A stretch of DNA of 64,000 nucleotides, taken from NCBI GenBank assembly GCA_030066985.1, contig JASJAN010000030.1, forward strand, positions 1 to 64,000, given 5' to 3'. The notes under the pieces were generated by a model. That model did no database searches. It was not told the origin of the DNA and saw nothing but the letters and a program-made list of their open reading frames with translations. Source of the DNA: Desulfobacterales bacterium (lineage in GTDB: Bacteria > Desulfobacterota > Desulfobacteria > Desulfobacterales > JAHEIW01). The translations under genes were made by a program, and so were the position numbers. Below, one piece after another: positions 9,263 through 17,362 of this stretch (its first letter is position 1; each line of letters begins with the position of its first letter).

Positions 9263-9348
9263 AGGTGTCGGGTGTCAGGTTTCAGAAAGAGACGGCAATC
9301 GGAATCTGATGAGTTTCATCAGGTTCGTATTGCTGACACCTGACACCT
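9263..9348. repeat. inverted repeat of the ggtgtcag type
   Basis: Arms 9263-9278 and 9333-9348 are reverse complements at 15 of 16 positions and consist of tandem AGGTGTC words. The loop is about 54 bases. It lies upstream of the deacetylase start on the minus strand and upstream of the Rep promoter. It is probably an intergenic repeat relic. Confidence 0.65.
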
Positions 9349-9435
9349 AGTTAAGGGAAATGCAGCTTGAATATGAAAACTTCAGTATACGACATGAAGA
9401 AACTAATACCGAAACTTTGAGAGTACAACCTTGTT

Positions 9436-9464
9436 TTGACAATCTGCGGAATTTTCCGTACAAT
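9436..9464 (+). promoter_or_regulatory. sigma70-type promoter for the Rep-like gene
   Basis: TTGACA (9436-9441) and TACAAT (9459-9464) are separated by 17 bases, a near-consensus housekeeping promoter. Transcription would begin near 9471 and give an untranslated leader of about 160 bases before the ATG at 9635. I see no obvious operator palindrome or iteron array. Confidence 0.7.
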
Positions 9465-9634
9465 AGCAGCAACCATCCTGGCCATCCTTAAAAAGCAACA
9501 ACCATAATAGCGACACCATGAGCTGGCTTAAAAATTTAAAGGCCACTCCATAACCATACGATTGTCTGATCACTAGTTTGGAATGAACACCGCCGTGCTC
9601 GGGGAGGGCTGTGTTTAATCAACAGGAGGCACAA

Positions 9635-10600
9635 ATGCAAGGCGCAGATAAAAAGCTTTCGATCTCATCAGACATGGTGTCGCCAGCGAATCGCGTAACC
9701 GACAATCTATCGAAAAAGTTAACCGGCAAAAAGATTATCCAGCAAGCTTCTGATGATGTAAAGGCCCATATTCAGCGGCAGCCGCCGGTGCAGCGCTTTT
9801 TTAGTTTCATGCCCACCATGCTGACCCGGGTTTCACCGTTTCATTTTAAAAGTCGATTCAAATCTGCCGAGTGGCCACTCGTCCGGCTGGATTCCGGCGA
9901 TGCCAACTCGTGGGGTTGCATGCAAGTGGTCGGAGAACTGCTGATCATTTTTGACGAAACCATTTTGTTTTGTCTGCTCATGCTGATGACCCGCTTTGAA
10001 AATGACGCTTTTGAAACCTCCCTCAAGGATCTGGCCCGGATTGCAGGCATTGACCCAACCCCGTCCAACAGCGCCAAAATCTGGCAGAGTATTCAACGAC
10101 TGGCAGGCACCCGGATCGATATGCAGCTCTTAAGTGGCAAAGGGAGACAAAGAAAAACGATAAAGGAGTTGACCGGCTCGATCCTGAGTTTTGCCGATAA
10201 AGACCAGACCGGCGGCCGCATCCGAATTATCATCAATCCCTATTTTCTGGAAATGTATGCCGAAAGTTTTGTGACCAACATCGACATGCGATTCAGAAGC
10301 CGCTTGAAATCTGATGTCAGCAAAGCGTTTTACCGTTTCTATCAGGGCCAATACGAAACAGAATCGGAAATTGACATCACGCGTCTGGCCCAGGCCGTTA
10401 ATTTGAATATGGCTCAGGAAATGAAACAACTAAAATCAAAGGTACGCATCGGATTAAAGGAACTGCAGGAAAGAGGCTACCTGGAAACCTATGAGATCAC
10501 CCGGGATAATCGGGTGCGGGTGTTAAAAACCAAGGATGCGGCTGTCAAATTCGAAGGTCAGATTCTGAGCAATTCCGATATTGAATTTTTTATCGATTAA
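9635..10600 (+). CDS. replication-initiator-like protein (RepA/RPA-type winged helix)
   Basis: A 321-residue soluble protein resembling plasmid replication initiators of the RPA (replication initiator protein A) type. Supporting features are the MPTMLTRVSPFHF start of the core, the helical ILFCLLMLMTRFE stretch, a Leu/Ala-rich helix-turn-helix (SLKDLARIAGIDP) and a second winged-helix unit (KALYRFYQGQ-type, then ITRLAQAVNLN). ATG at 9635 was chosen because AGGAGG lies five bases upstream; a GTG at 9611 has no such site. No iterons, parAB or mobilisation genes accompany it, so it may be a chromosomal relic or a domesticated DNA-binding regulator. The family assignment is from memory of motifs and is moderately sure. 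Confidence 0.6.
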   Translation: MQGADKKLSISSDMVSPANRVTDNLSKKLTGKKIIQQASDDVKAHIQRQPPVQRFFSFMPTMLTRVSPFHFKSRFKSAEWPLVRLDSGDANSWGCMQVVGELLIIFDETILFCLLMLMTRFENDAFETSLKDLARIAGIDPTPSNSAKIWQSIQRLAGTRIDMQLLSGKGRQRKTIKELTGSILSFADKDQTGGRIRIIINPYFLEMYAESFVTNIDMRFRSRLKSDVSKAFYRFYQGQYETESEIDITRLAQAVNLNMAQEMKQLKSKVRIGLKELQERGYLETYEITRDNRVRVLKTKDAAVKFEGQILSNSDIEFFID

Positions 10601-10674
10601 AGAAAACCGCCGCTAATTAAAAACCACGCCATGCAGCCTTTATACCAACTATCGGACGCGACCCGCCGGGGCGA

Positions 10675-11229
10675 TCAGGTCGCTTCTGCCTTGATGACCT
10701 CAAAGCTGTTCATCAGATAACGGAAGCCCCCAATGTCTCTTTGAAAATGAAACTGATCTGAAGCCGTAAAGCGCAAGTTAAAGAAAGTGTCTTCTTTGAT
10801 AAATCCGTAATAAAGCGTTTTAAAGCTATGGCCTTCCGCATCCTGATAGGTGTAGAGGATTTTAAAACCGGCGAATCCCTTAATGGTTTCTGGAGAGTTG
10901 TTCAGCAACTTTAAATTAATCAGATTCTGATCGGATATTAACTCATCGATAACGATCTGGGCCGCCTCTTCCGGTAGCATGGTCATGCGCATTGTTTTTT
11001 TGGTATTGCGAAACGATTTGCCGATGGGACGATTTTGCACCAGGATATACTGTTTAAAGGGATTTTCTTTAGTCACCAAAAGATAGCGATTGTTATCAAT
11101 TTTACGCCAGCCCTCAGGAATATCGACAGAAAATCCGTAAGAAGCCGGCCGGGTGAACCCGCCGCCATGCGCACAGGCGAGACAGCTGACAACACCGATC
11201 AATAAACAAAACCACAATAATTTTTTCAT
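10675..11229 (-). CDS. small lipoprotein of unknown function
   Basis: A 184-residue predicted lipoprotein. The signal peptide starts at MKKLLWFCLL and ends in the lipobox CLAC, followed by AHGGG. The mature part has the look of a beta-rich ligand-binding or PsbP-like fold (YGFSVDIPEGWRKID near residue 31). It is the second gene of a pair. Its ATG shares one base with the TAA stop of the M48 protease gene (TAATG), with GAGGAAGG just upstream, so the two are translationally coupled. A role in envelope quality control together with the protease is inferred from that coupling. The longer upstream frame to 11313 overlaps the protease and was rejected. Confidence 0.75.
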   Translation of the reverse strand: MKKLLWFCLLIGVVSCLACAHGGGFTRPASYGFSVDIPEGWRKIDNNRYLLVTKENPFKQYILVQNRPIGKSFRNTKKTMRMTMLPEEAAQIVIDELISDQNLINLKLLNNSPETIKGFAGFKILYTYQDAEGHSFKTLYYGFIKEDTFFNLRFTASDQFHFQRDIGGFRYLMNSFEVIKAEAT

Positions 11230-12434
11230 TAGCCTTCCTCTTTGAACGTGCATTGTTTTAAATACCCCTGGATGTAAGCTTTGTCCGGGGAATCGGGAGA
11301 AAGCTGCAAGCACGACTCGAAAAATTTTTTGGCCAGCGCATGCTGACCTTTTTTATAATGAATGAGTCCGATCGCTTTGTGAGGGGCGGCAAAGCTCGGG
11401 TCCAGCACAATGGCTTGGCTGTAATAGCCAAGCGCTGTTTGGGCATCACTATGACTTCCGCGCTGTCTGTGAATTTCTCCGAGCAGGAAATAGGCCCGGG
11501 TGTCATCCGGCTTTATTTGCAGATATTTTTCAACTGCTGCTCTGGCAACTTGAAACCGCCCCAGCCGTATATCGGATCGTGCATTATCTAAGAGCAACCG
11601 ATCCAATTTTGCAAGGAATAATTGGTTGCTTTTAGGGTACGCCAACATCTCTATCATATCAGGCACGGGCAGATTCTGCAAATTTTCAGTTCGCTGCCGA
11701 ATTTGGGGATGGCTGCCCAAAAAGAAGGGCTCTTCATGTCCGTCATGTGCAATATCCGAAAGCATCTGGTCAAATAGGGCCAGCGCTGCTTTGGGGTTGT
11801 AGCCCGCCCGCAAAACCCAATCGAATCCAACACGATCTGCTTCAGCTTCCAGCTCCCGTGTGTACCCGCTGACGGCCGCCATCGCCCCGGCCATCCCCAG
11901 GGAATTTGCCAGATCCTGCAAACCTCTTGTTTTAAGCAGAGTTTTTTGCGCGGCAATTAAAAACGCCGGTTGGCTTTTAACCTTCCTGAATGCTTGCAGG
12001 GCATGCCGCTGGATGCAATGGGTCATCTCGTGGGCCAGCACTGTGGCCAGCTGCGCTTCATTATCCATGCGGGCCAGCAGTCCGGTATGGATATAGATCA
12101 GTCCGTTGGGATAGGCAAATGCATTCAGATACGGATTCTTGATGACTTTAACACGCAGGTTCAATTCAGCCGGTGCCGTTTCGGGCTTTAGTTTGACTAC
12201 CACCTGATTCAAATAGGCCTCAAGTTCCGGGTCTGAGTAGATAAGGCCATTGCTTTCCAGTGCGCGTTGCTCATGCTCCGATTTTTTCCAGAGCATTTGT
12301 TCATCTTCAGTTGCCAGCAAGGCATCCGGCACAAGCGACATACCGGCTTGTGGATGGGTGGAACAAGAAGTTGCCGCAGCCATTACCAAAAAGACTGAAA
12401 GGTAAAAGAATAATTTGCTGTGTCGGGTGTTCAT
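11229..12434 (-). CDS. M48-family metalloprotease lipoprotein with TPR repeats (BepA-like)
   Basis: A 401-residue envelope zinc protease. The signal peptide has lipobox ATSC (C24). The M48 active site is HEMTH (H135, E136, H139), and the third zinc ligand is in the ELEAEADRVG motif (about E194/E196). The C-terminal third (about 295-395) holds TPR-type helices (AYFLLGEIHRQRG, KAIGLIHYKKGQ). This order, M48 domain then TPR, matches BepA/YfgC, which clears misfolded outer-membrane proteins with the BAM complex. The lipid anchor in place of a plain signal peptide is a difference from E. coli BepA. It is the first gene of a coupled pair with a small lipoprotein. Confidence 0.88.
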   Translation of the reverse strand: MNTRHSKLFFYLSVFLVMAAATSCSTHPQAGMSLVPDALLATEDEQMLWKKSEHEQRALESNGLIYSDPELEAYLNQVVVKLKPETAPAELNLRVKVIKNPYLNAFAYPNGLIYIHTGLLARMDNEAQLATVLAHEMTHCIQRHALQAFRKVKSQPAFLIAAQKTLLKTRGLQDLANSLGMAGAMAAVSGYTRELEAEADRVGFDWVLRAGYNPKAALALFDQMLSDIAHDGHEEPFFLGSHPQIRQRTENLQNLPVPDMIEMLAYPKSNQLFLAKLDRLLLDNARSDIRLGRFQVARAAVEKYLQIKPDDTRAYFLLGEIHRQRGSHSDAQTALGYYSQAIVLDPSFAAPHKAIGLIHYKKGQHALAKKFFESCLQLSPDSPDKAYIQGYLKQCTFKEEG

Positions 12435-12855
12435 TTTTGCCTAAAGAAAGCAGATCGCAGAGCACATAAGCCGGATAAAAATCTATTTTTCTCAAAATAT
12501 TTCAGTATATTAAGGAATACATGCGCGATCTTAAATATTTAAAATTGGTGTTGCCGGCCTGTAAAGAGCAAAACCCATGCCTTAGATGGAACACGAAAGA
12601 ATCATCGGTCATCACGGCGGCAAACTTTAGGTTGTTCATGCACAGACGTTGGGATAGTCAAGCTATCGAAGCGGTCGATACCGATGGAGGAAGTGGGGAA
12701 TTTTACACAATACTTCTACATATAAAGTAGTACACCTTTTTTTTCTCTTCTTTTCATTTTTTTGTTGTCTTTTAATAAATTATGCTTAATATTGGCGTAT
12801 TACCAAATTCTGTATTCGGGCATTGGGGGCAGATTTTAGAAAAGGAGGAAAGAAA
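12435..12855. promoter_or_regulatory. divergent intergenic region
   Basis: About 420 AT-rich bases between the divergent protease and small lipoprotein genes, so it must hold both promoters. A loose pair, TTGTTG near 12761 and TTAATA near 12785, could serve the plus-strand gene. A short open frame at 12521-12730 has no ribosome site and unnatural composition, so I do not call it. Confidence 0.35.
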
Positions 12856-13062
12856 ATGAAAAAGCTGATAGTATTACTGATCATGGGGTTGCTGCTCTCA
12901 GGATGCAGTGACGAGTTTTTAGCTCACGACACCACGTTCAAAGATTGGGATCACGTGAAATTTAGCTGGGGCGGATACAAAAATCCGACAGCCGAACATG
13001 TGGCAATGTCATCAGATCGTGGATGGTGGGGAGAAGAAATTCCTTACATTCCAGCTGAATAA
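12856..13062 (+). CDS. small lipoprotein, 68 residues
   Basis: A short protein whose signal peptide (MKKLIVLLIMGLLLSGC) has a textbook LSGC lipobox (C17). The mature part is only about 52 residues, rich in Trp and charged residues (DWDHVKFSWGGY, DRGWWGEE), and resembles no enzyme. The start is fixed by AGGAGG seven bases before ATG 12856. A hairpin terminator lies about 165 bases after the stop. The gene appears monocistronic. Function unknown. Confidence 0.75.
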   Translation: MKKLIVLLIMGLLLSGCSDEFLAHDTTFKDWDHVKFSWGGYKNPTAEHVAMSSDRGWWGEEIPYIPAE

Positions 13063-13227
13063 CGAACGCGTCTGCGTCGCGATCGTAAATGCAGAGATCA
13101 AACCTTTCCTTGTCTGCTAGGTTGCGCTTTTCATTTTCGTCGACACCCCAACTTTTTCTGTCGGCGCCGCAGGATTTGCTTCGATGCGATTCTGATTCAG
13201 ACGTCTACCTATAAAATTCTTGAATCC

Positions 13228-13279
13228 AAAAAAGGGTGGCAATTAACCAGTATGAGCTTAGCTGGGCCGCCCTTTTTTA
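13228..13279 (+). terminator. rho-independent terminator
   Basis: A stem of AAAAAAGGGTGGC (13228-13240) pairs with GGGCCGCCCTTTTTT (about 13265-13279). It has a T-run on the plus strand and an A-run on the other, so it could work both ways. It most simply ends the small lipoprotein transcript. Confidence 0.75.
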
Positions 13280-13324
13280 GTCCCTAATCTTGCACTAAAG
13301 AACCTCACATCAGGTGCTGGCAGG

Positions 13325-13353
13325 TTGACAAGTGCGGCGGTTGGCAATATAAC
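13325..13353 (+). promoter_or_regulatory. sigma70-type promoter of the TRAP operon
   Basis: TTGACA (13325-13330) and TATAAC (13348-13353) are spaced 17 bases apart. Transcription from about 13360 would give a leader of roughly 35 bases before the tatT start. It lies right after the preceding terminator, which supports it as the operon promoter. Confidence 0.75.
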
Positions 13354-13393
13354 GCCTTGAACCCTAATCATTTAACCGCTCGAGGTGTCGGCA

Positions 13394-14272
13394 ATGGTCT
13401 TTAGGCAGAATTGGATCCGGATCCTTGCACTCATATTTGTCCTCACAATCCCGACAGCCTGTATTTCCAATAAGGAAATGACTGTCGCGTCCACCGCAAC
13501 GCTTCTGGAAGATATTTCAAGATCTGCCAACAAGCAGTCTGATTTACGCGTCATCCGCGAAGGAATGCCCGCTTATCTGATGCTGATCGACGGTATGGTT
13601 GAATCCGTACCGGACAATGCCCGTCTATTGATTACGGCAGCCCAGGTGTATGCCTCATTTGCATCCGCCTTTATTGAAGATGAAGATCCGGAATATGCCC
13701 GCGTTTTATTCGCACGCGCAAAAACATATGCCATGAGAGCTCTGAAAATCCGGGGTATAAAAGACCCTGTCGCCAAACCGTTTGACGAATTTGAGACCGC
13801 GGTTCAGTCTCTGGGCAAAAAAGATGTCCCCTATATGTTCTGGGCGGCAACATGCTGGGGAAGCTGGGTTCGGCTCAATTCAAGCTCCATCGCTGCCCTG
13901 GCGGAACTGCCCCGTGTGGAAGCCCTTATGAATCGGGTACTCGTTCTTGATGAACAATTCTACTATGGTGGCCCGCATCTGTTTATGGGCATATGGTTTG
14001 CCTCCAGGCCACAAATCGCCGGTGGCAATCTTGAAAAGGCGCACGATCATTTTCAAAAAGCCATGGCGTTTAGCCAGGATGTTTTTTTAATGACCCGGGT
14101 CTTTTTTGCCGACCAGTATGCGCGCAAAACGTTAGACCGTCAATTGTTTGAGACCAGCCTTCAGGCGGTTCTGGAATCACCCGTCAATAAGGTCCCCGAA
14201 TTAACGTTGCTCAATACCGTGGCCCAGCAAAAAGCCAGATCATTACTTGCTCAGGCAGACGAATTATTTTAG
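13394..14272 (+). CDS. tatT: TRAP transporter T-component lipoprotein TatT
   Basis: A 292-residue lipoprotein of the TatT (TRAP transporter T-component) family. The signal peptide ends in lipobox PTAC. The mature protein is all-helical with TPR-like repeats (ARLLITAAQVYASFASAF, ARVLFARAKTYAMRAL) and the aromatic/Gly signatures MFWAATCWGSWV and YGGPHLFMG. In the treponemal homologue TatT trimerises and binds the DctP-type subunit, holding substrate between them (known for the family). It is the first gene of the operon, 11 bases before dctP. I chose ATG 13394, with GAGG eight bases upstream, over a GTG at 13385. Confidence 0.88.
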   Translation: MVFRQNWIRILALIFVLTIPTACISNKEMTVASTATLLEDISRSANKQSDLRVIREGMPAYLMLIDGMVESVPDNARLLITAAQVYASFASAFIEDEDPEYARVLFARAKTYAMRALKIRGIKDPVAKPFDEFETAVQSLGKKDVPYMFWAATCWGSWVRLNSSSIAALAELPRVEALMNRVLVLDEQFYYGGPHLFMGIWFASRPQIAGGNLEKAHDHFQKAMAFSQDVFLMTRVFFADQYARKTLDRQLFETSLQAVLESPVNKVPELTLLNTVAQQKARSLLAQADELF

Positions 14273-14283
14273 GAGATCCAGAC

Positions 14284-15306
14284 ATGCAACGACCCGTAAC
14301 AATGATCCGTGTCGCCATCGCTATCATCACGTGCTTGTTTATGTTTTCACCCACACCCAGCGTAGCCAAAACAGTAGTCATTAAACTGGCCACCCTGGCG
14401 CCGGAAGGCAGTTCGTGGATCGAAACGTTTAATGCCATTAACGCTGAGATCAAACAAAAAACCGATGGCCAAGTGCGCTGTAAGTTTTATGCCGGAGGGG
14501 TGCTGGGAGATGAAAAGGATATGCTGCGCAAAATGCATATTGGTCAGATACATGCAGCGGGCCTGACGTCAGCGGGCCTGTCGGCGATTTTTAACGAAAT
14601 GGACGTCTTTCAAATACCGTTTCTTTTCAAGTCCCACGAAGAAGTTGACTATGTGTTAACCCAGATGGATGGGTTTTATCGCAAGGGTTTTGACGACAAC
14701 CAATATGTCCTTTTGGGCTGGTCCGAGGGGGGGTTTGTGCACCTGATGTCAACCCAGCCGGTGGCCACCCTCGCCGATCTCAGAAAACTCAAAGTCTGGA
14801 CCTGGGAAGATGCACCCATGACGCGCATCATTTTTGATGAAGCCAATGTTTCGGCCATTCCGCTAACAGTGCCCGATGTTTTGGTGGGTCTTCAAACCGG
14901 TCTAGTAGATGTGGTTTATGCGCCGCCCAGCGGTGCCATTTCCTTACAATGGTTTACCAAAATCCGCTACATCACCGATGTCAATCTCATCTATCTAATC
15001 GGTGCGGTGGTCATCAAGAAAAAGGTGTTCAACAAAATCACCCCCGCCCACCAAAAAATCATCATAGACGTCTGGCAGCGCCACATGAGCCAGCTGAAGC
15101 AAACCATCCGCAGCGAGAACCAGGAAGCCATGCAGGTGATGGTCAAGCAGGGCATTAAAATCATTGTCCCTACAGAGAATCAGGTGACGGAGTTTAAAGA
15201 TGTATCTGCCAAAGCCATCCAGCGGCTGGAAGGCGAAACCTTCTCCCAAAAAGTCCTGGATGAGGTCAATGCCCACATCAAAACCTATCGAAAGAAAAAT
15301 CAATAA
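14284..15306 (+). CDS. dctP: TRAP transporter substrate-binding protein DctP
   Basis: A 340-residue periplasmic binding protein of the DctP family with a cleavable signal peptide (ending near PSVAKT). The family start IKLATLAPEGSSW follows. The conserved GGVLGDEKDMLRKM region and the Arg/Trp-rich DLRKLKVWTWED segment match the ligand-clamping part of DctP proteins that bind acids. The presence of TatT suggests a hydrophobic or aromatic acid rather than C4-dicarboxylate, but that is an inference. A strong AGGAG ribosome site precedes ATG 14284. Its stop overlaps the dctQ start by one base. Confidence 0.9.
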   Translation: MQRPVTMIRVAIAIITCLFMFSPTPSVAKTVVIKLATLAPEGSSWIETFNAINAEIKQKTDGQVRCKFYAGGVLGDEKDMLRKMHIGQIHAAGLTSAGLSAIFNEMDVFQIPFLFKSHEEVDYVLTQMDGFYRKGFDDNQYVLLGWSEGGFVHLMSTQPVATLADLRKLKVWTWEDAPMTRIIFDEANVSAIPLTVPDVLVGLQTGLVDVVYAPPSGAISLQWFTKIRYITDVNLIYLIGAVVIKKKVFNKITPAHQKIIIDVWQRHMSQLKQTIRSENQEAMQVMVKQGIKIIVPTENQVTEFKDVSAKAIQRLEGETFSQKVLDEVNAHIKTYRKKNQ

Positions 15307-15821
15307 TGCAGCACTGGCAAAAATGGGATCAGACCCTCGGCCGTATCGAAAAGTTCACCCTATGCACCATGCTCAGTGTGATGATTCTGGTGGCGTTTTT
15401 GCAGATTATACTGCGCAACGTTTTTAGCAGCGGAATTTCGTGGGGCGACCCCCTGGTTCGCTATCTGGTCTTGTGGGTCGGATTTATCGGCGCCAGCCTG
15501 GCAACCAAAGAGGGCAAACATATCACCATTGAAATATTTTCAAGATGGTTTTCCGGCCGCGGCAATCAGTATCTTAAGGCCATCTCCAACTTGATCTCAA
15601 CCCTGGTTTGCGCGCTGTTGGTCTATGCGGGCTGGACATTTGTCAGCAACGAGGCCCAAATGGGCGGTACCACCTTTCTGCAAATTCCCCTCTGGGTTCC
15701 GCAAATCATTATCCCGGTCACCTTCGCATTGATGACATTGCGCTTTGGCCTGCGTTGCTGGTTCGAACTGGCGCTGATCTTTGCATCCGGCAACCCCAGC
15801 AAGCACGGAAAGCCATCATGA
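15306..15821 (+). CDS. dctQ: TRAP transporter small permease subunit DctQ
   Basis: A 171-residue inner-membrane protein with four hydrophobic segments (about 18-38, 52-70, 92-112, 130-150). It carries the family hallmark ISWGDPLVRYLVLWVGFIGA and the KEGKHITIE motif. DctQ pairs with DctM to form the sodium-driven membrane part of the transporter. It starts on the last base of dctP (TAATG) and overlaps dctM by four bases (ATGA), so translation of all three is coupled. Confidence 0.92.
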   Translation: MQHWQKWDQTLGRIEKFTLCTMLSVMILVAFLQIILRNVFSSGISWGDPLVRYLVLWVGFIGASLATKEGKHITIEIFSRWFSGRGNQYLKAISNLISTLVCALLVYAGWTFVSNEAQMGGTTFLQIPLWVPQIIIPVTFALMTLRFGLRCWFELALIFASGNPSKHGKPS

Positions 15822-17077
15822 CGCTGCTGGCCATCCTTGCCGCCATAGTTTTAATGCTGATGGGGGTGCCTGTTTTTGTGGCGATCTGCGGGCTGGCCCT
15901 TTACCTGTTTTTTATCAGCGGCATTGACCTATCGGCCGTTGTGATTGAGATGCACCGCATGGCCACTACCCCAGTGCTGGTGGCCATTCCGCTGTTTACC
16001 TTCTCCGGATTCCTGCTTTCAGAAAGCGGCGCACCCAAACGATTGATCCGTCTGTCAAACGCGATCCTGGGCTGGTTGCCCGGCGGTATCGCAGTGATTG
16101 CGCTGATTTGCTGCGCTATTTTTACTGCCCTGACCGGAGCTACCGGTTTGACTATCATTGCTTTGGGCGGCATTTTGCTGCCGGCAATGACACGCGCCAG
16201 GTATCCGGAAAATTTCTCCCTAGGCTTGCTGACTACCTCCGGAACCCTGGGATTGCTGTTTCCTCCCAGTTTGCCGCTGATCATCTATGCCATCATCGCC
16301 GGTATCAGAATCGATCAGCTGTTTATTGCCGGTATCCTGCCCGGCATTTTACTGGTCGTGCTGCTGTCTTTGTTCAGTATTACCCGAGCGCTGCGCGCCG
16401 ATGTGCCCAAAACCAGTTTTAAGCTGTCTGAAATTTTGCAGGCCCTGCGGGAGGCGCTCTGGGAATTGCCCTTACCGGTGGTGGTTCTGGGTGGCATCTA
16501 CAGCGGCAAATTTGCCGTCAGTGAGGCGGCCGCCATTACGGCGGTTTACGTGTTGCTGGTCGAAGTGATTGTTTACCGGGATATTCGCTGGAAGGACTTG
16601 CCCGAAATCATGCGCAAAAGCATGGTTTTAGTGGGTGCCATCCTGATCATTCTGGGCGCGGCCATGGGTCTGACCAACTATCTTATCGATGCTGAAATAC
16701 CGATGCAGCTGCTGGATTTTTTCAAGACCCATATCGAAAGCAAATTTCTGTTTTTGCTGGTTTTGAACCTGTTTCTTTTGGCGGTGGGCTGTACGATGGG
16801 AATTTTTTCGGCCCTGGTGGTGGTGGTCCCGCTGCTGGCGCCCATTGCGGCGGCCTATGGCATCGACCCCATTCACCTGGGCATCATCTTTTTGGCCAAC
16901 CTGGAAATCGGCGCATCCATTCCCCCACTGGGCATCAATCTTTTTATCGCCAGTATCCGCTTCGAGCGTCCGGTGCTAAGGCTCTACGGGGCCTCACTGC
17001 CCTTTATCGCTATCCTGCTGGTGGCCTTAGCCCTGATTACCTATATCCCCTGGATAAGTCTTGTATTGCTCAAATAA
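15818..17077 (+). CDS. dctM: TRAP transporter large permease subunit DctM
   Basis: A 419-residue membrane protein with 11-12 hydrophobic segments, the transport subunit of the TRAP system. It starts at ATG 15818, inside the ATGA overlap with dctQ; the reading frame is open further upstream but that would run through dctQ. Family motifs include GVPVFVAICGLAL near the start, the ALTGATGLTIIALGGILLPA loop (a scaffold position of the substrate/sodium site) and GLLFPPSLPLIIYA. The length is typical. The operon ends here. An inverted repeat lies 210 bases downstream. Confidence 0.93.
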   Translation: MTLLAILAAIVLMLMGVPVFVAICGLALYLFFISGIDLSAVVIEMHRMATTPVLVAIPLFTFSGFLLSESGAPKRLIRLSNAILGWLPGGIAVIALICCAIFTALTGATGLTIIALGGILLPAMTRARYPENFSLGLLTTSGTLGLLFPPSLPLIIYAIIAGIRIDQLFIAGILPGILLVVLLSLFSITRALRADVPKTSFKLSEILQALREALWELPLPVVVLGGIYSGKFAVSEAAAITAVYVLLVEVIVYRDIRWKDLPEIMRKSMVLVGAILIILGAAMGLTNYLIDAEIPMQLLDFFKTHIESKFLFLLVLNLFLLAVGCTMGIFSALVVVVPLLAPIAAAYGIDPIHLGIIFLANLEIGASIPPLGINLFIASIRFERPVLRLYGASLPFIAILLVALALITYIPWISLVLLK

Positions 17078-17233
17078 GCCCCTGAGATATCGATAGGCCC
17101 TTGGACCATACTTGCCCAAAAATACCACCACTAAAATTCCAATCACGGGAATCAAAAAAGTTGAGGCCGGTCATAAGGGACCGCTTTCAAGAGGGACTAA
17201 AAACTGTGAATCTTCAAATGAAATCGAAACCAT
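17027..17233 (-). CDS. candidate 68-residue membrane protein with in-frame TGA (possible selenoprotein)
   Basis: On the minus strand GGGAGG (17238-17243) is followed after four bases by ATG 17233. The frame reads 20 residues to a TGA (17173-17171) and then continues 47 more to TAA, with no other stop. The part after TGA is a good membrane helix (FLIPVIGILVVVFLG) and a basic tail (KYGPRAYRYLRGLFEQYK). A small hairpin, ATTCC/GGAAT with a seven-base loop whose second base is G, begins about 19 bases after the TGA, within bacterial SECIS limits. This could be selenocysteine read-through, a degraded gene, or chance. The 3' end overlaps dctM antisense by about 50 bases. Confidence 0.3.
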
Positions 17234-17287
17234 GATACCTCCCGAGAAATTTCCAAATGTGGTAACGTTCAAATTGAAAAACTAGCA

Positions 17288-17357
17288 CCTATCTCAAAAA
17301 TAGGTGATCACGCTCAAGGGTCCGTCTCCGGCGGATTAGATGCATTTTTGAGATGGG
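17288..17357 (-). terminator. long hairpin, likely terminator of the EamA gene
   Basis: Arms 17288-17301 and 17344-17357 pair at 13 of 14 positions plus one G-U pair, around a GC-rich loop. It lies directly after the EamA stop on the minus strand and is followed by a short T-run (GTTTTTC). It may also stop readthrough from the TRAP operon. Confidence 0.5.
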
Positions 17358-17362
17358 TTCTA

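Noticed and set aside
12521-12730. Small gene on the plus strand
   Set aside because: No ribosome site, no recognisable composition, and it fills a divergent promoter region.
15608-15817. Longer dctM with 70 more N-terminal residues
   Set aside because: The extension lies in the dctQ gene in another frame; the ATGA overlap start at 15818 gives a typical DctM.
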